This document shows, piece by piece, positions 1 to 7,465 of a stretch of 58,140 nt of DNA. Source of the DNA: Bacteroidia bacterium. GTDB lineage: Bacteria > Bacteroidota > Bacteroidia > Cytophagales > Cyclobacteriaceae. The first letter of the stretch is position 1. The number at the start of each line of letters is the position of its first letter. Below the pieces are notes generated by a model, which worked only from the letters and a program-made list of their open reading frames with translations, was not told the origin of the DNA and searched no databases. The position numbers and the translations under genes were made by a program. The stretch is taken from positions 1 through 58,140 of the forward strand of contig JAUHYU010000019.1 of the NCBI GenBank assembly GCA_030426345.1, written 5' to 3'.

Positions 1-752
1 AAATCTGCCCGATCATTGACAATGATATTTGGCTGAAGTTTCCGCACCATTTTCATCAACTCAACAGATCCCCAGTCATCCCGGCCTTTGCCAAACTTGC
101 CCGGAAAGGAATAATCGAGCCACAGCGCGTCTATCGTTCCGTAGTTAGTCAATATCTCCTTTACCTGATTTTTAAGATATTCGCGATACAACCTCATATC
201 GCGGTCTTTGTTTAAGGCATCATATTCTTCCTGAGAGTTGGCACTCTGAGGATGTACTCGGTCGATGGTATATTCAGGGTGATGCCAATCGATCAATGAA
301 TAGTAGAATCCTATTTTCAGGCCTTCTGCCCTGAATGCCTCCACCCATTCCTGAATTGCATCTTTGCCATAGGGTGTATTCGTGACTTTATAATCTGTAT
401 ATTTTGAATCAAAAAGCGTAAATCCCTCATGGTGCTTTGTAGTGATGACAGCGTATTTCATCCCGGCAGCTTTGGCCATTTTTGCCCACTCAGTGGGATT
501 GTATAAATCCGGATTAAAATTGTCAACGTACTTCTGATAATCTTCATCAGAAATTCGCTCGCGCTTTTTCACCCATTCATGCCTTCCGGCAAGGGAATAT
601 GCTCCCCAGTGTATAAACATTCCAAAGCGATCATTTCTCCACCATTCCAGGCGTTGATCTTTTTGTTTATCCGTTTCATCCCAGATTTTTTTTTGAGCAA
701 AAACCGACAACCCCATACAGGCCGCAAGTAGTAAAAGGAATACTCTTTTCAT
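1..752 (-). CDS. Alpha-L-fucosidase, GH29 family (3' end outside window)
   Basis: Secreted or periplasmic glycoside hydrolase expected to release alpha-L-fucose from polysaccharide or glycan side chains. I translated the 250 codons present on the minus strand. A signal peptide (about residues 1-20, ending SVFAQ) is followed by GH29 hallmarks: FIHWG at 46-50, KHHEGF at 106-111 and the WLDYSFPG segment at 211-218, whose Asp213 matches the family nucleophile. The C-terminal half, which carries the acid/base region, lies beyond base 1. The start is the ATG at 750-752, just before the signal peptide. It is divergent from the GH105 gene at 935 across about 180 bases, so both may belong to one polysaccharide-use locus extending left of the window. 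Family assignment is firm; the substrate is not shown. Confidence 0.93.
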   Translation of the reverse strand, partial: MKRVFLLLLAACMGLSVFAQKKIWDETDKQKDQRLEWWRNDRFGMFIHWGAYSLAGRHEWVKKRERISDEDYQKYVDNFNPDLYNPTEWAKMAKAAGMKYAVITTKHHEGFTLFDSKYTDYKVTNTPYGKDAIQEWVEAFRAEGLKIGFYYSLIDWHHPEYTIDRVHPQSANSQEEYDALNKDRDMRLYREYLKNQVKEILTNYGTIDALWLDYSFPGKFGKGRDDWGSVELMKMVRKLQPNIIVNDRAD

Positions 753-934
753 GATTTCAAATTTTTATTTTGATTAAAAAATGTGTTATATAAAAATAAG
801 AAAAACATCTTAGAAGGAGTAGGATATCAATGAACAATTAAATACTAAAAGTACCAGAAAAAAGAAAAATCGAACACTAAAAAACCATCACAGTTTGTTA
901 ATATTACTTATTGTTTGTAAAAACTACAAGAACC

Positions 935-2032
935 ATGAAAAAAACTGCTTTATACCTTGTTATGTTGCTGACCGTTGGAATCTATGGGCAAATAGATGCC
1001 CAAAATCCATCGGAAAAAGTTGTGAAAAAATCGATGCTGAAAGCCTACAAATGGCAGCAAAAAAAACCAAATCACGAGTTGAATGACTGGACCAACGGTG
1101 CCTATTACATAGGGATCACCAAGGCATACCAAGAAACAGGCAATAAAGCCTATGCAAAGGGTCTGAAATCCATGGCAGAAGAATTGAACTGGATGCCCGC
1201 AAAACGGTGGTACCATGCTGATGACATTGCCATTTCGCAATCCTTCATCTATATGAAACAAGACGGTGTGGACGGTGCCAACCTGCAACCTACCGTAGAT
1301 ATATTGAACAGGGTAATGACCGAAGATTATGATTGGAACAACGACCCAATCAAGCCGATCTATTGGTGGTGGTGCGATGCCTTATTTATGGGGCCTCCTG
1401 TTTTTGTGCAATATGCTGCGCTATCGGGTGATGATAAGTATCTCAAGGCTAATGACAGATTGTACAAGGAATGCTATGATTTGCTATTTGACAAAGATGA
1501 GCATCTGTTTGCCCGTGACATGAGATATCAATGGAAAGGCGACAAAGAATATATGAAAGAATCGAATGGTGAGAAAATATTCTGGAGCCGTGGCAATGGC
1601 TGGGTGATTGGAGGATTGGCACTTTTGCTTCAAAAAATGCCTGCTGACTATGAAAACCGTGATTTCTATGAAACTTTATTTAAGCAAATGGCAGCCAAGC
1701 TGAAATCTTTACAACCGGAGGATGGCATGTGGAGGTCGAGCCTTTTGGATCCTGACGCCTATCCTCATGGCGAAGTCAGCGGCACCGGTTTCGATACTTT
1801 TGCTTTCTTTTGGGGCATCAACAACGGCTTGTTGGATAAATCAGAATATCTTCCTGCAGCAATGAAAGCCTTGAATGGCCTGATGGGTTGCCAGCAAAAA
1901 GATGGCAAAATGGGTTGGGTACAACCAATCGGGGCAGATCCTAAAAGAAACTTTTCTGCCGATAGCTGGGAGGTTTATGGTACCGGTGCATATTTGCTCG
2001 CCTGTAGCGAATACTTGAAACTGGATAAATAA
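935..2032 (+). CDS. GH105 unsaturated rhamnogalacturonyl hydrolase (YteR-like)
   Basis: Expected to remove the unsaturated uronic acid left at the end of oligosaccharides by pectin or rhamnogalacturonan lyases. The reading frame is open from a TTG at 911, but ATG 935 directly begins the signal peptide MKKTALYLVMLLTVG...DAQ and is preferred. The (alpha/alpha)6-barrel family features are visible: WTNGAYYIG near residue 50, RWYHADDIAISQ near 90, and WWWCDALFMGPP near 140, whose Asp matches the catalytic Asp of YteR. SRGNGWVIGG and a C-terminal SADSWEVYGTGAYLLA segment are also typical. Length (about 365 aa) is normal for the family. The divergent GH29 neighbour suggests plant or algal cell-wall degradation. 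A near-match of the dispersed CATGGATTTT motif lies inside at 1165-1174 and encodes Lys-Ser-Met. Confidence 0.9.
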   Translation: MKKTALYLVMLLTVGIYGQIDAQNPSEKVVKKSMLKAYKWQQKKPNHELNDWTNGAYYIGITKAYQETGNKAYAKGLKSMAEELNWMPAKRWYHADDIAISQSFIYMKQDGVDGANLQPTVDILNRVMTEDYDWNNDPIKPIYWWWCDALFMGPPVFVQYAALSGDDKYLKANDRLYKECYDLLFDKDEHLFARDMRYQWKGDKEYMKESNGEKIFWSRGNGWVIGGLALLLQKMPADYENRDFYETLFKQMAAKLKSLQPEDGMWRSSLLDPDAYPHGEVSGTGFDTFAFFWGINNGLLDKSEYLPAAMKALNGLMGCQQKDGKMGWVQPIGADPKRNFSADSWEVYGTGAYLLACSEYLKLDK

Positions 2033-2046
2033 TTATTGATACAAAA

Positions 2047-2076
2047 AGAGGGGATACCAACCTCGGCATCCCCTCT
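2047..2076. terminator. Bidirectional hairpin terminator
   Basis: A perfect 9-bp stem (AGAGGGGAT / ATCCCCTCT) with a 12-base loop lies between two convergent genes. On the minus strand it is followed by a T-run, so it best terminates the His-rich protein gene; it can also end the GH105 transcript. Confidence 0.75.
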
Positions 2077-2117
2077 ATGTCAAAACCACACCTTTGTCGT
2101 TCTAACAGTCGGGGTCT

Positions 2118-2807
2118 TTATCGACTTGCACCTCTCTGGTTTTTATAAATCACCACATTTCCTGATGAACTTCTGACATTGCTAGTTCTGCTATTTGCAG
2201 AAACCTGTTGTGAATCCATGGAGCTGCTTCTGGAATTGCTTTTAACTACTTGGCTTCTTGCGACACTCGTGCTAGTTTTAGTAGGCTGACGGATTGCAGT
2301 GTTGCTTTCTCTATGCTGTTGAGGCTTTTGTTGCTTTTGTACGTACACATTGGTATAATACTTATTTTGTTGATGTACTTTACCATGTCCATGATGAGTA
2401 TCCACATACACTATTTTAGTAGTATGATGCTGGTGTCTTGGATAATGTGTTCTATAGTACGTTTGATGAAAAGCACAATGGCTACCACAGTTATGCGACA
2501 TCAACGGATAGCTCCATCTGTGATTAATAGTCCTGTAGATATGGCCATGATTGTCCATCCTTACTTCAACAAATTGTCCATTTCTATGAAGCAATACATT
2601 ATAGTTAGTATATCCATACCTGTTAAACCTCTTGACGTGAGCTATTTGATATCCAAAATAATTATCATGGACAGTATAGTTGACATATGCGGGAATATTC
2701 CATGAAACACCTACACCAAATGAAGTATAAAAATGCTGAGCTTTAACTTGGTTGCTAATAAACATTGCAGAGCCAAAAATGAATACGATTACGCTTAACT
2801 TTTTCAT
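2118..2807 (-). CDS. Secreted His-rich protein of unknown function
   Basis: I do not recognise the family. The protein (229 aa) has a clear signal peptide (residues 1-24, ending KAQ), then a region with repeated aromatic and basic residues. A His-rich stretch at about residues 93-150 (HNCGSHCAFHQ, HYPRHQHHTTK, DTHHGHGKVHQQ) follows, and the tail from about 165 on is rich in Ser, Thr, Arg and Gln and is probably disordered. The His clusters and two nearby Cys suggest metal binding, but this is inference. It is a single-gene transcript ending in the hairpin at 2047-2076. The overlapping plus-strand open frame is a shadow. Confidence 0.75.
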   Translation of the reverse strand: MKKLSVIVFIFGSAMFISNQVKAQHFYTSFGVGVSWNIPAYVNYTVHDNYFGYQIAHVKRFNRYGYTNYNVLLHRNGQFVEVRMDNHGHIYRTINHRWSYPLMSHNCGSHCAFHQTYYRTHYPRHQHHTTKIVYVDTHHGHGKVHQQNKYYTNVYVQKQQKPQQHRESNTAIRQPTKTSTSVARSQVVKSNSRSSSMDSQQVSANSRTSNVRSSSGNVVIYKNQRGASR

Positions 2808-2995
2808 GGTTCTAAAAATTTGATTCGATTAGGAATTGTTCAAGTTCCGTGCCAAAAATTAAATGGCAAGCGTAAAATTCTGATATAGTGTAGTTTATAA
2901 CCTGTCTTTTATTCGGGTGGTTACTAAATAAAGCTGCAAAGACATGAAGAGTCTGGATTGTCTTTTGTAAAAAATCTATTTATCCTTACCCACTA

Positions 2996-3526
2996 TTAGA
3001 ACTTTATTTTCTTGATAAGGTCCCAGAGTACCACGCCAATGGATACGGAAACGTTGATCGAGTGCTTGGTGCCAAACTGTGGGATTTCAATGACAACATC
3101 TGACGCGGCTACAATTTCTGCAGCAACACCTTTTACCTCATTGCCAAAAACCAATGCCAGCTTTTCTCCAACAGGTAATTCATACTTCTCCAATGAAATA
3201 CTTTCATCCGCCTGCTCCACACTGGCGATGGTGTATCCTTCAGCTTTAAGGGATTGGATTGCTTCCATGGATTTTTCATGGTATTCCCACGCTACGGTGT
3301 CGGTAGCCCCTAGGGCAGTCTTGTGGATCTCGCGGTGTGGGGGCTTGGCAGTGATGCCACAGAGGATGATTTTTTCACAGAGAAAGGCATCTGCCGTGCG
3401 AAAGGCCGACCCAATATTATGCATGCTGCGGAGATTGTCGAGCACCAAGACAATCGGGGCTTTCGCCGCAACTTTAATTTCCTCCTCCGTCAATCTTTCC
3501 AACTCCTCATTGCGCAATTTTCTCAT
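2996..3526 (-). CDS. SpoU/TrmH-family RNA 2'-O-ribose methyltransferase
   Basis: A SAM-dependent methylase acting on a ribose 2'-OH of tRNA or rRNA. All three SPOUT knot motifs are seen: NIGSAFRTADA (motif 1, residues 37-47, with the conserved Asn and Arg), LVFGNEVKGV (motif 2, about 127-136) and IPQFGTKHSINVSVSIGVVLW (motif 3, about 148-168). At 176 aa it is a compact version without a separate N-terminal RNA-binding domain; the exact RNA target cannot be told. A -7-like TATTTTTG lies upstream (3551-3558, minus strand). The start codon overlaps a copy of the CATGGATTTT motif (3524-3533). Confidence 0.88.
   Translation of the reverse strand: MRKLRNEELERLTEEEIKVAAKAPIVLVLDNLRSMHNIGSAFRTADAFLCEKIILCGITAKPPHREIHKTALGATDTVAWEYHEKSMEAIQSLKAEGYTIASVEQADESISLEKYELPVGEKLALVFGNEVKGVAAEIVAASDVVIEIPQFGTKHSINVSVSIGVVLWDLIKKIKF
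3266..3275 (+). repeat. Dispersed motif CATGGATTTT, copy 1
   Basis: Exact core, antisense inside the SpoU methylase gene; encodes Lys-Ser-Met there. The extension is degenerate (GG instead of GC). Confidence 0.85.
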
Positions 3527-3533
3527 GGATTTT
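3524..3533 (+). repeat. Dispersed motif CATGGATTTT, copy 2
   Basis: Exact core overlapping the start codon of the SpoU methylase; extension ATAG-GG-TTTTTT is close to consensus. Confidence 0.85.
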
Positions 3534-3550
3534 ATAGGGTTTTTTCAAGG

Positions 3551-3558
3551 CAAAAATA
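3551..3558 (-). promoter_or_regulatory. Candidate -7 element of the SpoU gene
   Basis: TATTTTTG on the minus strand matches the Bacteroidota -7 consensus TAnnTTTG, 25 bases before the start codon. No convincing TTG -33 element is seen. Confidence 0.4.
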
Positions 3559-3610
3559 GGATAAATATTTGTGTATTTTATTTACGACAAATCAAATATT
3601 TAGTAAAACT

Positions 3611-3635
3611 TTAAGTATTCGAATTAAATACTTAA
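3611..3635. promoter_or_regulatory. Candidate operator: 9-bp dyad upstream of XRE cassette
   Basis: TTAAGTATT and AATACTTAA form a perfect dyad around a 7-base spacer, about 30 bases before the first gene of the cassette that ends in an XRE regulator. Autoregulation is inference; the region is very AT-rich, so a chance dyad is possible. Confidence 0.35.
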
Positions 3636-3655
3636 TTTTATACAATTAATATTAA

Positions 3656-3667
3656 TAGTATATACTA
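3656..3667. promoter_or_regulatory. 12-bp palindrome touching the start codon
   Basis: TAGTATATACTA is a perfect palindrome whose last base is the A of the ATG of the next gene. It is a second candidate binding site for the cassette's own XRE protein. Confidence 0.35.
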
Positions 3668-4359
3668 TGGATTCAAATCAAGAATTAAAAGTACTACGTG
3701 ATTACAAGGACTCTAGAAGCCCTAAGCAAGTTCTAGAATCAATTTATAATCTTAATTCTAAGATAGCAAGCATTGGATCGCGAATTCAAGATTCTTTAAA
3801 TAAAGTTCAAGCGCCTATCATAAAAGCTCATGACCAAATAAATAGGATAGGGATATTAATTAGTGAAACCGAAAAATCCCTAAAAAGGAATTTGGACAAT
3901 ATTAATCAATCAATATCTCTGGATAATGAAAGATCATTTTTTGTTGTTGTTCGGGATAAAGGCATTGATTATAAAGAATCAGAGTCGAATCTAGAAGATT
4001 TAGTAATAAAATTCTTTGATTCAATGCAGTCGGAAAACGAGTATAATGTTGCACTCGAAGATATCGAATACTTATACTTAAAAAATCAGTTTGAAATAGC
4101 TTTATCAAAATTGGATAAAGTTAAAAAATGCTATTCAAAGTATAAAAAAGACTATTATAGAAGTCGATATAAGAAACTTATCATAAATATTCGCTCTGTT
4201 ATTAGACGCAAAATACTTTTTAGTTTTAAGAAAATGGATGATGTTTCAGGAGAAAGAAAGATTGTAAAACGCCAGTATCTGCGAATTGATTACAATTATT
4301 TAAATTTCTTGAAACATGAAATATTTAGAAAAAAAACAAATTATAGACTTATTACATAA
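3667..4359 (+). CDS. Coiled-coil-like protein, first gene of XRE cassette
   Basis: Not recognised. The 230-aa product has no signal peptide and no clear membrane segment. It is rich in Lys, Ile, Asn and Ser. Its first 90 residues look helical with heptad-like spacing (SKIASIGSRIQDSLNKVQ), followed by a charged middle and a strongly basic C-terminal third (KKDYYRSRYKKLIIN, SVIRRKILFSFKK) that might contact nucleic acid or membrane lipid. It overlaps the next gene by 44 bases, and that gene overlaps the XRE gene by 4, so the three are surely co-transcribed. The stretch is more AT-rich than its neighbours, which suggests acquired DNA. Confidence 0.65.
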   Translation: MDSNQELKVLRDYKDSRSPKQVLESIYNLNSKIASIGSRIQDSLNKVQAPIIKAHDQINRIGILISETEKSLKRNLDNINQSISLDNERSFFVVVRDKGIDYKESESNLEDLVIKFFDSMQSENEYNVALEDIEYLYLKNQFEIALSKLDKVKKCYSKYKKDYYRSRYKKLIINIRSVIRRKILFSFKKMDDVSGERKIVKRQYLRIDYNYLNFLKHEIFRKKTNYRLIT

Positions 4360-4534
4360 GGTATTAGAGAGACCTAGTTCGGAAGTTCCCGATGTCTTAA
4401 AAAAAGAAATCGAGCAAATAATAGAACAAGTTGATAAAGTAAAAACAAGAGAAGATGAAATTAACTGGCTTTCTTTAATTACCAATTTATTCAAATTAAG
4501 TGAAATTTTAATATCTCACCTTGACGATATATGA
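4316..4534 (+). CDS. Small acidic helical protein, second gene of XRE cassette
   Basis: A 72-aa protein of unknown function, predicted mostly helical with many Glu and Lys (KKEIEQIIEQVDKVKTREDE). It starts inside the previous gene (44-base overlap) and its stop overlaps the ATG of the XRE gene (ATGA). The tight coupling argues that it is real. Its size and place beside a DNA-binding protein fit a partner or toxin/antitoxin-like role, but no toxin motif is visible. Confidence 0.6.
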   Translation: MKYLEKKQIIDLLHKVLERPSSEVPDVLKKEIEQIIEQVDKVKTREDEINWLSLITNLFKLSEILISHLDDI

Positions 4535-4821
4535 ATTTAGGAAAAACAATAAAGTTATTGCGGAAGAATCGAAATCTAAAACAATCGGATTTAGCTAAGA
4601 AATTGGATATAACCACAACTGGATTGTCCCTTATTGAGAATGGTCATGTAAAACCCAGTAAAAATCGAATTGTTAAGATTTGTGAAGTTTTTGATATCCC
4701 TGAGACATTTTTAATGTTTTTAAGTGTTGATGAAAATGATCTTTCTAAAGAAAAAAGAACTGCTTTTAAAATACTTGAACCGGGTTTAAAGAAGCATATA
4801 CTTGATTTATTTGCAGAATGA
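4531..4821 (+). CDS. XRE-family HTH transcriptional regulator
   Basis: A 96-aa DNA-binding protein of the Cro/C1 type. The helix-turn-helix covers about residues 5-60: LGKTIKLLRKNRNLKQSDLAKK, then LDITTTGLSLIENGHVKPS (recognition helix) and IVKICEVFDIPETFLMFLS. A short helical tail of about 30 residues may dimerise. It is the last gene of the three-gene cassette, with its ATG in the preceding stop (ATGA). Likely an autoregulator acting on the dyads at 3611-3667, by inference. Confidence 0.9.
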   Translation: MNLGKTIKLLRKNRNLKQSDLAKKLDITTTGLSLIENGHVKPSKNRIVKICEVFDIPETFLMFLSVDENDLSKEKRTAFKILEPGLKKHILDLFAE

Positions 4822-4899
4822 AATCAAGTTTTATTCGTAAATAACTGTCCCTCCAGAGAACTCAAAAAAAACTATAGACTAATAATCAGAGGAAGCATT

Positions 4900-5538
4900 A
4901 TGAAGAAATTATTTAATCCAGTACTTATCATGGTTGCAGTGTTTACAGTAGCCAGTTTGTTTTCGTGTACCAAACAGACGCAAACAGATGATTGGACACC
5001 CGAACCGGGTTTCACTGCATTATTTAATAGGAAGGATCTCTCTGGTTGGTGTTTTCGTGTAGACCAAGGAAAAGGCAACCCCAAGCCGGGCGACATCATC
5101 GTTTCCTTTGATGGAGCTAAAGAATCTAACGATGATGGACGGTATTCTGCAAAGGATGGAATACTTACAGTTAATTTTCCCAAAGGACAAGAACGGCTTA
5201 TTTCAAAGATGTACACAGTCGCGGAATTTCCGGAGAATTTTGTTCTGAAACTCGAGTTTCGGGCATCACCCAATGCCGATAGCGGAATCTATATTCGCGG
5301 ACCTCAGCTTCAGTGTCGCGATTATCTAGTTGCCGGGCCATATAAGGATTTGAAACACTATAAACCTCAGGATTGGAACCAGATAGAAGTAACAGTTAAG
5401 GATGGCGTCGCTTATGCTACATGCAACGGAGAAGTTCTCGAAAGTGCGCTGGCACTGCCAAGCTCTGGTCCAATAGGTTTGGAAGGCGATCGCGGGCAAA
5501 TGGAATATCGCCACATTCAACTTAAAAAATTGAATTAA
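4900..5538 (+). CDS. DUF1080 (3-keto-disaccharide hydrolase-like) lipoprotein
   Basis: Contains the DUF1080 jelly-roll fold, found in proteins now often annotated as 3-keto-disaccharide hydrolases. The signal peptide ends in a lipobox (LFSC, Cys at about residue 23), so the mature protein is probably lipid-anchored. Family signs are GFTALFNRKDLSGW near residue 36, LKLEFRASPNADSGIYIRG near 112, DWNQIEVTVKDG near 157, and GPIGLEGDRGQMEYRHIQLKKL at the C-terminus. At 212 aa it is a single-domain form. No sugar-oxidoreductase gene is next to it, so its substrate is unknown. Confidence 0.85.
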   Translation: MKKLFNPVLIMVAVFTVASLFSCTKQTQTDDWTPEPGFTALFNRKDLSGWCFRVDQGKGNPKPGDIIVSFDGAKESNDDGRYSAKDGILTVNFPKGQERLISKMYTVAEFPENFVLKLEFRASPNADSGIYIRGPQLQCRDYLVAGPYKDLKHYKPQDWNQIEVTVKDGVAYATCNGEVLESALALPSSGPIGLEGDRGQMEYRHIQLKKLN

Positions 5539-5559
5539 TCGAGATGATTATTAAAACCA

Positions 5560-5760
5560 CTAGAGTGCTTTGATTACTCTAAATGGAAAAAGTAAAATTC
5601 CCCCAACGATTTTGAAAATTAATTCAATGGTGAAGCCAAGGATGCGGAATGGAATCAATATCAACCATGCAAAAATAAATAGGAAAAATAGTATGATGGC
5701 CAAGGGCCAACTTAGCACAAATAGAATGCAAAGAAGCAAGAAGATAATCATTGTTTTCAT
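5560..5760 (-). CDS. Small hydrophobic membrane protein
   Basis: A 66-aa protein that is almost wholly hydrophobic, with two likely membrane helices (about residues 3-33 and 37-60) and a short basic end. It resembles no family I can name. Convergent with the DUF1080 gene, 21 bases apart. It is AT-rich and short, so a chance open frame cannot be excluded, though the membrane pattern and the ATG start favour a gene. Confidence 0.5.
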   Translation of the reverse strand: MKTMIIFLLLCILFVLSWPLAIILFFLFIFAWLILIPFRILGFTIELIFKIVGGILLFPFRVIKAL

Positions 5761-5931
5761 TTTGAAATTTTATGGCAACTAACACAAAAATCAAGCCCAT
5801 CTTATAAATAACAGATAGCCAACTATATAGAAAATGTAATAATTCAATAGTGGCTGATTATGGACAGAAATGTGTTCTATAATGAACACCCTGTATTGAG
5901 CGATGGCAATTTTTCATTGCTCCAGTTCGGG

Positions 5932-5992
5932 AGACCTTATAGGTTTCAAGTATAGAGAACTTTCCTTTTTATAAAGTAAACCTATAAGGTCT
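5932..5992. repeat. Perfect 15-bp inverted repeat, 31-base loop
   Basis: AGACCTTATAGGTTT (5932-5946) and AAACCTATAAGGTCT (5978-5992) are exact reverse complements, and the arms contain near-palindromic CCTTATAGG. The layout resembles a REP-like or miniature mobile hairpin more than a terminator; no transposase is nearby. Confidence 0.7.
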
Positions 5993-6002
5993 TGGCTTAA
6001 AC

Positions 6003-6012
6003 CATGGATTTT
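6003..6012 (+). repeat. Dispersed motif CATGGATTTT, copy 3
   Basis: Intergenic, exact core with full extension (TGAG-GC-TTTTT), directly after the 15-bp inverted repeat. Confidence 0.9.
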
Positions 6013-6194
6013 TGAGGCTTTTTGGAGGTTGGCTTTGGATTCTTAGATGGGCATATGTGGAAAGCGTGCGTCAGCATAATATATGTTTTGAAAATAATCA
6101 CTAAATTAGTTCAACCAGTGGAGGTCATGCGAATTCTTCGCTACGCGCACCAAAAGTTAGCAAATTATTGTTTGTAAACATTAAACTAACTCAT

Positions 6195-7421
6195 ATGAAA
6201 AAGCCAATCTTACTATTATTTTTTACAATTGGTTTGATGATAGACGGAAACGCTCAAGAAAACCTAAGTGTAACCAATGAAATTAGAAAAGAATATCTTA
6301 CGGATTCACTGAAAAATGTTATTCAAAGTTTGAAAAATGACCTATTCTGGAAAAATAAACTTATAACTAAATATGAGGACGAGAATGGTAAATTGGCAGT
6401 TACGATGGAAGAAAAAGAGTCCAATATTCAGAAGCTAAGAAAGGAGAATAACTTGTTAGAGTCTGACTTGATTAGAGTGAAAGAGGACAGAGATCAAAAA
6501 GAAATAATAATAAAGTCGATAAACTATGAAAATGTCTTGTTGGATTCAATCAATGTCAATTTGAAATCCTACATTATAGATTTAAAGCTAAAAAACGACC
6601 AATCACTTACGAAATCGAAAGAACTTGAATTAGCAGTCAGACAAAAAGATGTTGCTCTAGCAAATAAATTGTTGGAGATAAATAATACTAGAACACTATA
6701 CTATGAAACACAGAAACAGAGAGACTCAATCCGAACAGTAGCAGAAGAGGAAAATAAGAGAGCTGATGCCAACAGATATTTTTGGTATAAAACCAGAAGA
6801 ACATTAAATGAATCGATCGATACTTTGAATTCCTTACAGAAGTTAGTTAAACAAAAACATAATCAACTTGAGAATGAACAGGCTTTACTTACCTCACTAG
6901 ACCAAGAATTAAAATTGACTAAGGCAAGAGTAAAGAATACAGAGCAAGCAATTAACAAAGAGAGGGGTGTAACTAGGAAATTACGCAACAATCTGGCTCA
7001 ACTTGGAATAGGGTTTATTATTTTGATACTAACGGTTATATCCTTTATTGTTGTTTATAAATTCTTTATTCAAAAAGAGACAAAGAATCAATTTTCAACT
7101 AAAAATCACCTCAAGACACATCCATATATTAATGACAACCTGCGACAGTTCAGTTTCTATACCAAACTATGTGAGGTGTTTAGAATTTCTTTATTTGCGG
7201 TGTATATTATTGTTATATCTATTATCTTAATAATAGCTATATACATAGCGTCTAATTCCACAAACGCATTAGAAATATTGCAGAGCCAGGATTTCTGGAA
7301 AGTTTTAATTACAATAGCTTCACCTATTGCATTTATATTATCTACGTTCAACATTGTAGAGTCAAAAAGGATAGAAATATTGAAAATAATTATGGAACAT
7401 GTAGATGAACCAAAATCCTAA
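6195..7421 (+). CDS. Exported coiled-coil protein with three C-terminal membrane segments
   Basis: Not recognised. From ATG 6195 the 408-aa product begins with a signal peptide (MKKPILLLFFTIGLM...GNAQ). The frame is open from TTG 6168, but that would put nine residues before the signal. A long charged coiled coil spans about residues 22-265, a membrane helix follows (LGIGFIILILTVISFIVVYKFF), then a linker and two further hydrophobic segments (about 335-360 and 375-395). The layout places the coiled coil in the periplasm, anchored in the inner membrane. It is AT-rich and convergent with the YifB gene. A role as a mechanical or sensor scaffold is only a guess. Confidence 0.7.
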   Translation: MKKPILLLFFTIGLMIDGNAQENLSVTNEIRKEYLTDSLKNVIQSLKNDLFWKNKLITKYEDENGKLAVTMEEKESNIQKLRKENNLLESDLIRVKEDRDQKEIIIKSINYENVLLDSINVNLKSYIIDLKLKNDQSLTKSKELELAVRQKDVALANKLLEINNTRTLYYETQKQRDSIRTVAEEENKRADANRYFWYKTRRTLNESIDTLNSLQKLVKQKHNQLENEQALLTSLDQELKLTKARVKNTEQAINKERGVTRKLRNNLAQLGIGFIILILTVISFIVVYKFFIQKETKNQFSTKNHLKTHPYINDNLRQFSFYTKLCEVFRISLFAVYIIVISIILIIAIYIASNSTNALEILQSQDFWKVLITIASPIAFILSTFNIVESKRIEILKIIMEHVDEPKS

Positions 7422-7465
7422 AATAGCAAACAAGTATATTTGGAACAAATTTGTATCTCTTGTTC

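Larger units (their letters stand above)
5761..6194. other. Gene-free stretch with inverted repeat and one dispersed motif
   Basis: About 430 bases without a credible gene. It holds the promoter region of the small membrane protein, the 15-bp inverted repeat at 5932-5992, and a full copy of the CATGGATTTT motif at 6003. I see no RNA gene. Confidence 0.6.

Noticed and set aside
895-1086. Short plus-strand open frame overlapping the start of the GH105 gene
   Set aside because: It is out of frame with a gene that has a signal peptide and family motifs; a shadow.
3667-4821. Calling the cassette a toxin-antitoxin system
   Set aside because: XRE plus small genes is suggestive, but no toxin fold or motif is visible, so the name is not supported.
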